From positions 1-15,683 of the forward strand of contig DMRR01000124.1 of assembly GCA_003455275.1 (NCBI GenBank): 15,683 nt of DNA, given 5' to 3'. Source of the DNA: Bacteroidota bacterium. Lineage in GTDB: Bacteria; Bacteroidota; Bacteroidia; Chitinophagales; UBA10324. The notes under the pieces are model-generated. The model had not been told where the DNA came from, did no database searches, and saw only the letters and a list, made by a program, of their open reading frames with translations. This document shows positions 14,701 to 15,683 of the stretch, piece by piece (within the stretch, counting starts at the first letter, position 1; every line of letters begins with the position of its first letter). A program made the position numbers and the translations under genes.

Positions 14701-15683
14701 CAACTGTATATGATAAGTCTGTTACTTATAAAACGCTTTCAAACAATCCAGGTGAGAGCCCGGTAAAAAATTTCTCTCTAAGAAAAAACCTAATCTACAA
14801 TGGGAAAGCAAGCGTTACAAATGGAGATTTCAGTTTCACATTTGTAGTTCCAAAGGATATCAATTATCAATTTGGTTTTGGCAAATTCAGTTACTATGCA
14901 CAGAATGGAATATCATCAGCCAGCGGGTACTTTGATTCGGTAATTGTTGGAGGCACTGCAGCAGGTTTTGTTTCGGACAACAGCGGACCACAAATTCAAA
15001 TTTATATGAACGATGAAAAATTTGTTTTTGGAGGGATGACTGATGAAAGCCCGATGCTATATGTGAAACTGAAAGATGAAAATGGAATCAACACCGTAGG
15101 AAATGGAATTGGTCACGACCTCACCGGAATGCTTGATGAAAATTCACAATCATCATTTGTGATGAATGATTTCTACGAAGCAAACCTGGATGACTACCAA
15201 TCTGGTGTAGTAAAATATCCGCTAAAGAATATTTCTGCCGGAAGGCACAGCGTAACTGTAAAAGCCTGGGATGTTTATAATAACTCATCAGATGCTTACA
15301 CTGAATTTGTGGTGGCTACTTCTGAGTCGATGGCACTAAGCCATGTGTTAAATTTTCCAAACCCATTTACATCGCAAACTGAATTTATGTTTGAAAACAA
15401 CATTGCTTCAGGAACTCTGAAAGTAAAGATTGAAATATATTCGGTTAGCGGGAAACTGGTGAAGACAATAATGACAGAAATCAACCAAAGCGGTTCAGCC
15501 GGATGCGATGTTTGCACCGGGGTAACCAATTCCGGTTCATTTCGTGTAAATGGAATTATGTGGGACGGAAATGATGATTATGGAGACCCTTTGGCGAAAG
15601 GAGTTTATGTTTATAGAGTCAGCGTAAAAAGTGATGATGGTCTTTCCGCCACTGCCTTTGAAAAATTAGTCCTTTTAAAATAG
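11799..15683 (+). CDS. porU: Type IX secretion system sortase PorU (peptidase family C25)
   Basis: PorU is the outer-surface cysteine protease of T9SS that removes the C-terminal sorting domain from cargo and couples it to a lipopolysaccharide-type anchor. This 1294-residue protein has a signal peptide (residues 1-23, MKVKLFFLSLVF...AFAQ), a long N-terminal prodomain and beta region (about 24-535), and a gingipain-like C25 domain (about 540-920). The C25 domain shows PKYLLLFGDASFDY (614-627), the catalytic His788 in NYLGHGG (784-790) and the catalytic Cys822 in TATCDFSGFD (819-828). Ig-like segments follow, then a C-terminal domain (about 1185-1294, LNFPNPFTSQTEF...KGVYVYRV) of the type PorU keeps. 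The frame is open upstream to a TTG at 11703, but the ATG at 11799 starts the signal peptide exactly, so I use it. The stop TAG is the last codon of the window. porV is the usual next gene and may lie just beyond. Confidence 0.96.
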   Translation: MKVKLFFLSLVFSGIYYSGAFAQALISSVIQPDWSLDLSDVVFPDAQQRKTLDFTGAEFDFSRFGSIPVYTTTINVPVNSLPIIELVNPVYKSVELNDEFIFPSDLHIDYTIAYEKGKRVADIYVPALKKNKSTGEIEKLLSFQLSYSFVSDNSNLPEKDFQKSYATNSVLSSGTWYKIAVSTDGVYKIDKNFLTSLGINTNQINPKRIRIFSAGAGMLPEPNSSPRVDDLSEVSIMVSGESDGQFDDNDFVLFYGQGPHRWMLDTSKNIFIHNQNIYSDYTYYFLNIGSIAGKRVQTVNGDDLLPNQTFTAFDDYAFHEADTANLLKSGRDWYGESFKYILTQNFGFNFPNMLSQTSGKIRMAVASHTITGQGSRYFSTSINGASVPDITIGETCADYTCPAADSAVRVFSFVPNSSSAINIILNYSSNANDASGWLNYIEINVKRALTMAGNEMPFRVISSIGSGNVSQYKIQSSSDILVWNVTDPFKPKQINLVDLGNGYSFIQKSDVLNEYISFTGSSFPPPVSFGKVKNQNLHGSSETDLIIVTPSKLKSSADELAELHRSSDNMKVKVFTTEQIYNEFGGGSPDPTAIRDFVKMFYDRANGDTMLMPKYLLLFGDASFDYKNRESDNTNLVPTFESYESLSTVTSYNTDDYFGFLDNNEGGNMNTLSIKMDIAVGRLPVKNETEAEDVINKIKIYKSSSSLGSWRNLVTFSADDGDSDTHINDCEEIANYVSLHYPLFNIDKIYLDAYRQISTPGGERYPDVNTAINNRIYEGTLIFNYLGHGGATGLAHERILSNEDFDSWTNICKLPLFITATCDFSGFDNPEIVSAGEHLMLNPNGGAIGLVTTVRLVYSFANKDLNLNFMKQVFETKNGNPISMGEALRRGKNNVTSDAINNRKFTLIGDPAISLINSSNQVLTSTIKSQPLNSTPDTLKALEKITVTGYVADVNGNKITDYNGIIYPTVYDKSVTYKTLSNNPGESPVKNFSLRKNLIYNGKASVTNGDFSFTFVVPKDINYQFGFGKFSYYAQNGISSASGYFDSVIVGGTAAGFVSDNSGPQIQIYMNDEKFVFGGMTDESPMLYVKLKDENGINTVGNGIGHDLTGMLDENSQSSFVMNDFYEANLDDYQSGVVKYPLKNISAGRHSVTVKAWDVYNNSSDAYTEFVVATSESMALSHVLNFPNPFTSQTEFMFENNIASGTLKVKIEIYSVSGKLVKTIMTEINQSGSAGCDVCTGVTNSGSFRVNGIMWDGNDDYGDPLAKGVYVYRVSVKSDDGLSATAFEKLVLLK

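Overview
The window reads as chromosomal DNA of a member of the Bacteroidota. The main evidence is a type IX secretion (T9SS) gene set: PorU, GldJ, a PorP/SprF protein, and a secreted protease with a T9SS C-terminal sorting domain. The DNA is AT-rich, and one promoter fits the Bacteroidota consensus (TTTG, then TAnnTTTG). I cannot fix the order or genus from the sequence. Coding density is high: the longest gene-free stretch is about 116 bp, so no gap exceeds 300 bp. I saw no tRNA, rRNA, CRISPR array or insertion sequence.

Left part (1-2941), minus then plus strand. A truncated N-terminus of a probable class I methyltransferase runs off the left edge. Next come an atypical short-chain dehydrogenase lacking the YxxxK catalytic pair and a compact RelE-type toxin/antitoxin pair, all on the minus strand. 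Two plus-strand genes follow: 3-hydroxyanthranilate 3,4-dioxygenase (kynurenine route to quinolinate/NAD) and a NodB-type polysaccharide deacetylase.

Middle (2995-7625), minus strand. A two-gene unit with an ATGA overlap encodes a small exported beta-rich protein and a 958-residue M64-family metallopeptidase with Ig-like, SprB-like and Fn3 regions and a T9SS type A sorting domain. Upstream of it is an outer-membrane porin-like gene broken by a single-base frameshift in a G-rich run.

Right part (7734-15683). MurF, GldJ and a PorP/SprF-like protein lie on the minus strand. PorU, the T9SS sortase of peptidase family C25, is divergent on the plus strand and ends exactly at the right edge. A strong intrinsic terminator separates gldJ from murF, and a consensus promoter precedes gldJ. 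A perfect 10-bp inverted repeat with a 12-bp spacer sits in the divergent porP/sprF-porU promoter region.

Functionally, the right half encodes secretion machinery: GldJ (outer-membrane lipoprotein), PorP/SprF (outer-membrane beta-barrel) and PorU, which removes C-terminal signals from cargo. The M64 protease is a likely cargo of that machinery. The points most worth checking are the Asn at the carbamylated-lysine position of MurF, the exact one-base porin frameshift, the inverted repeat between porP/sprF and porU, the separate small protein before the M64 protease, and the SDR without its catalytic Tyr/Lys. I did not find a clearly new multi-gene system.
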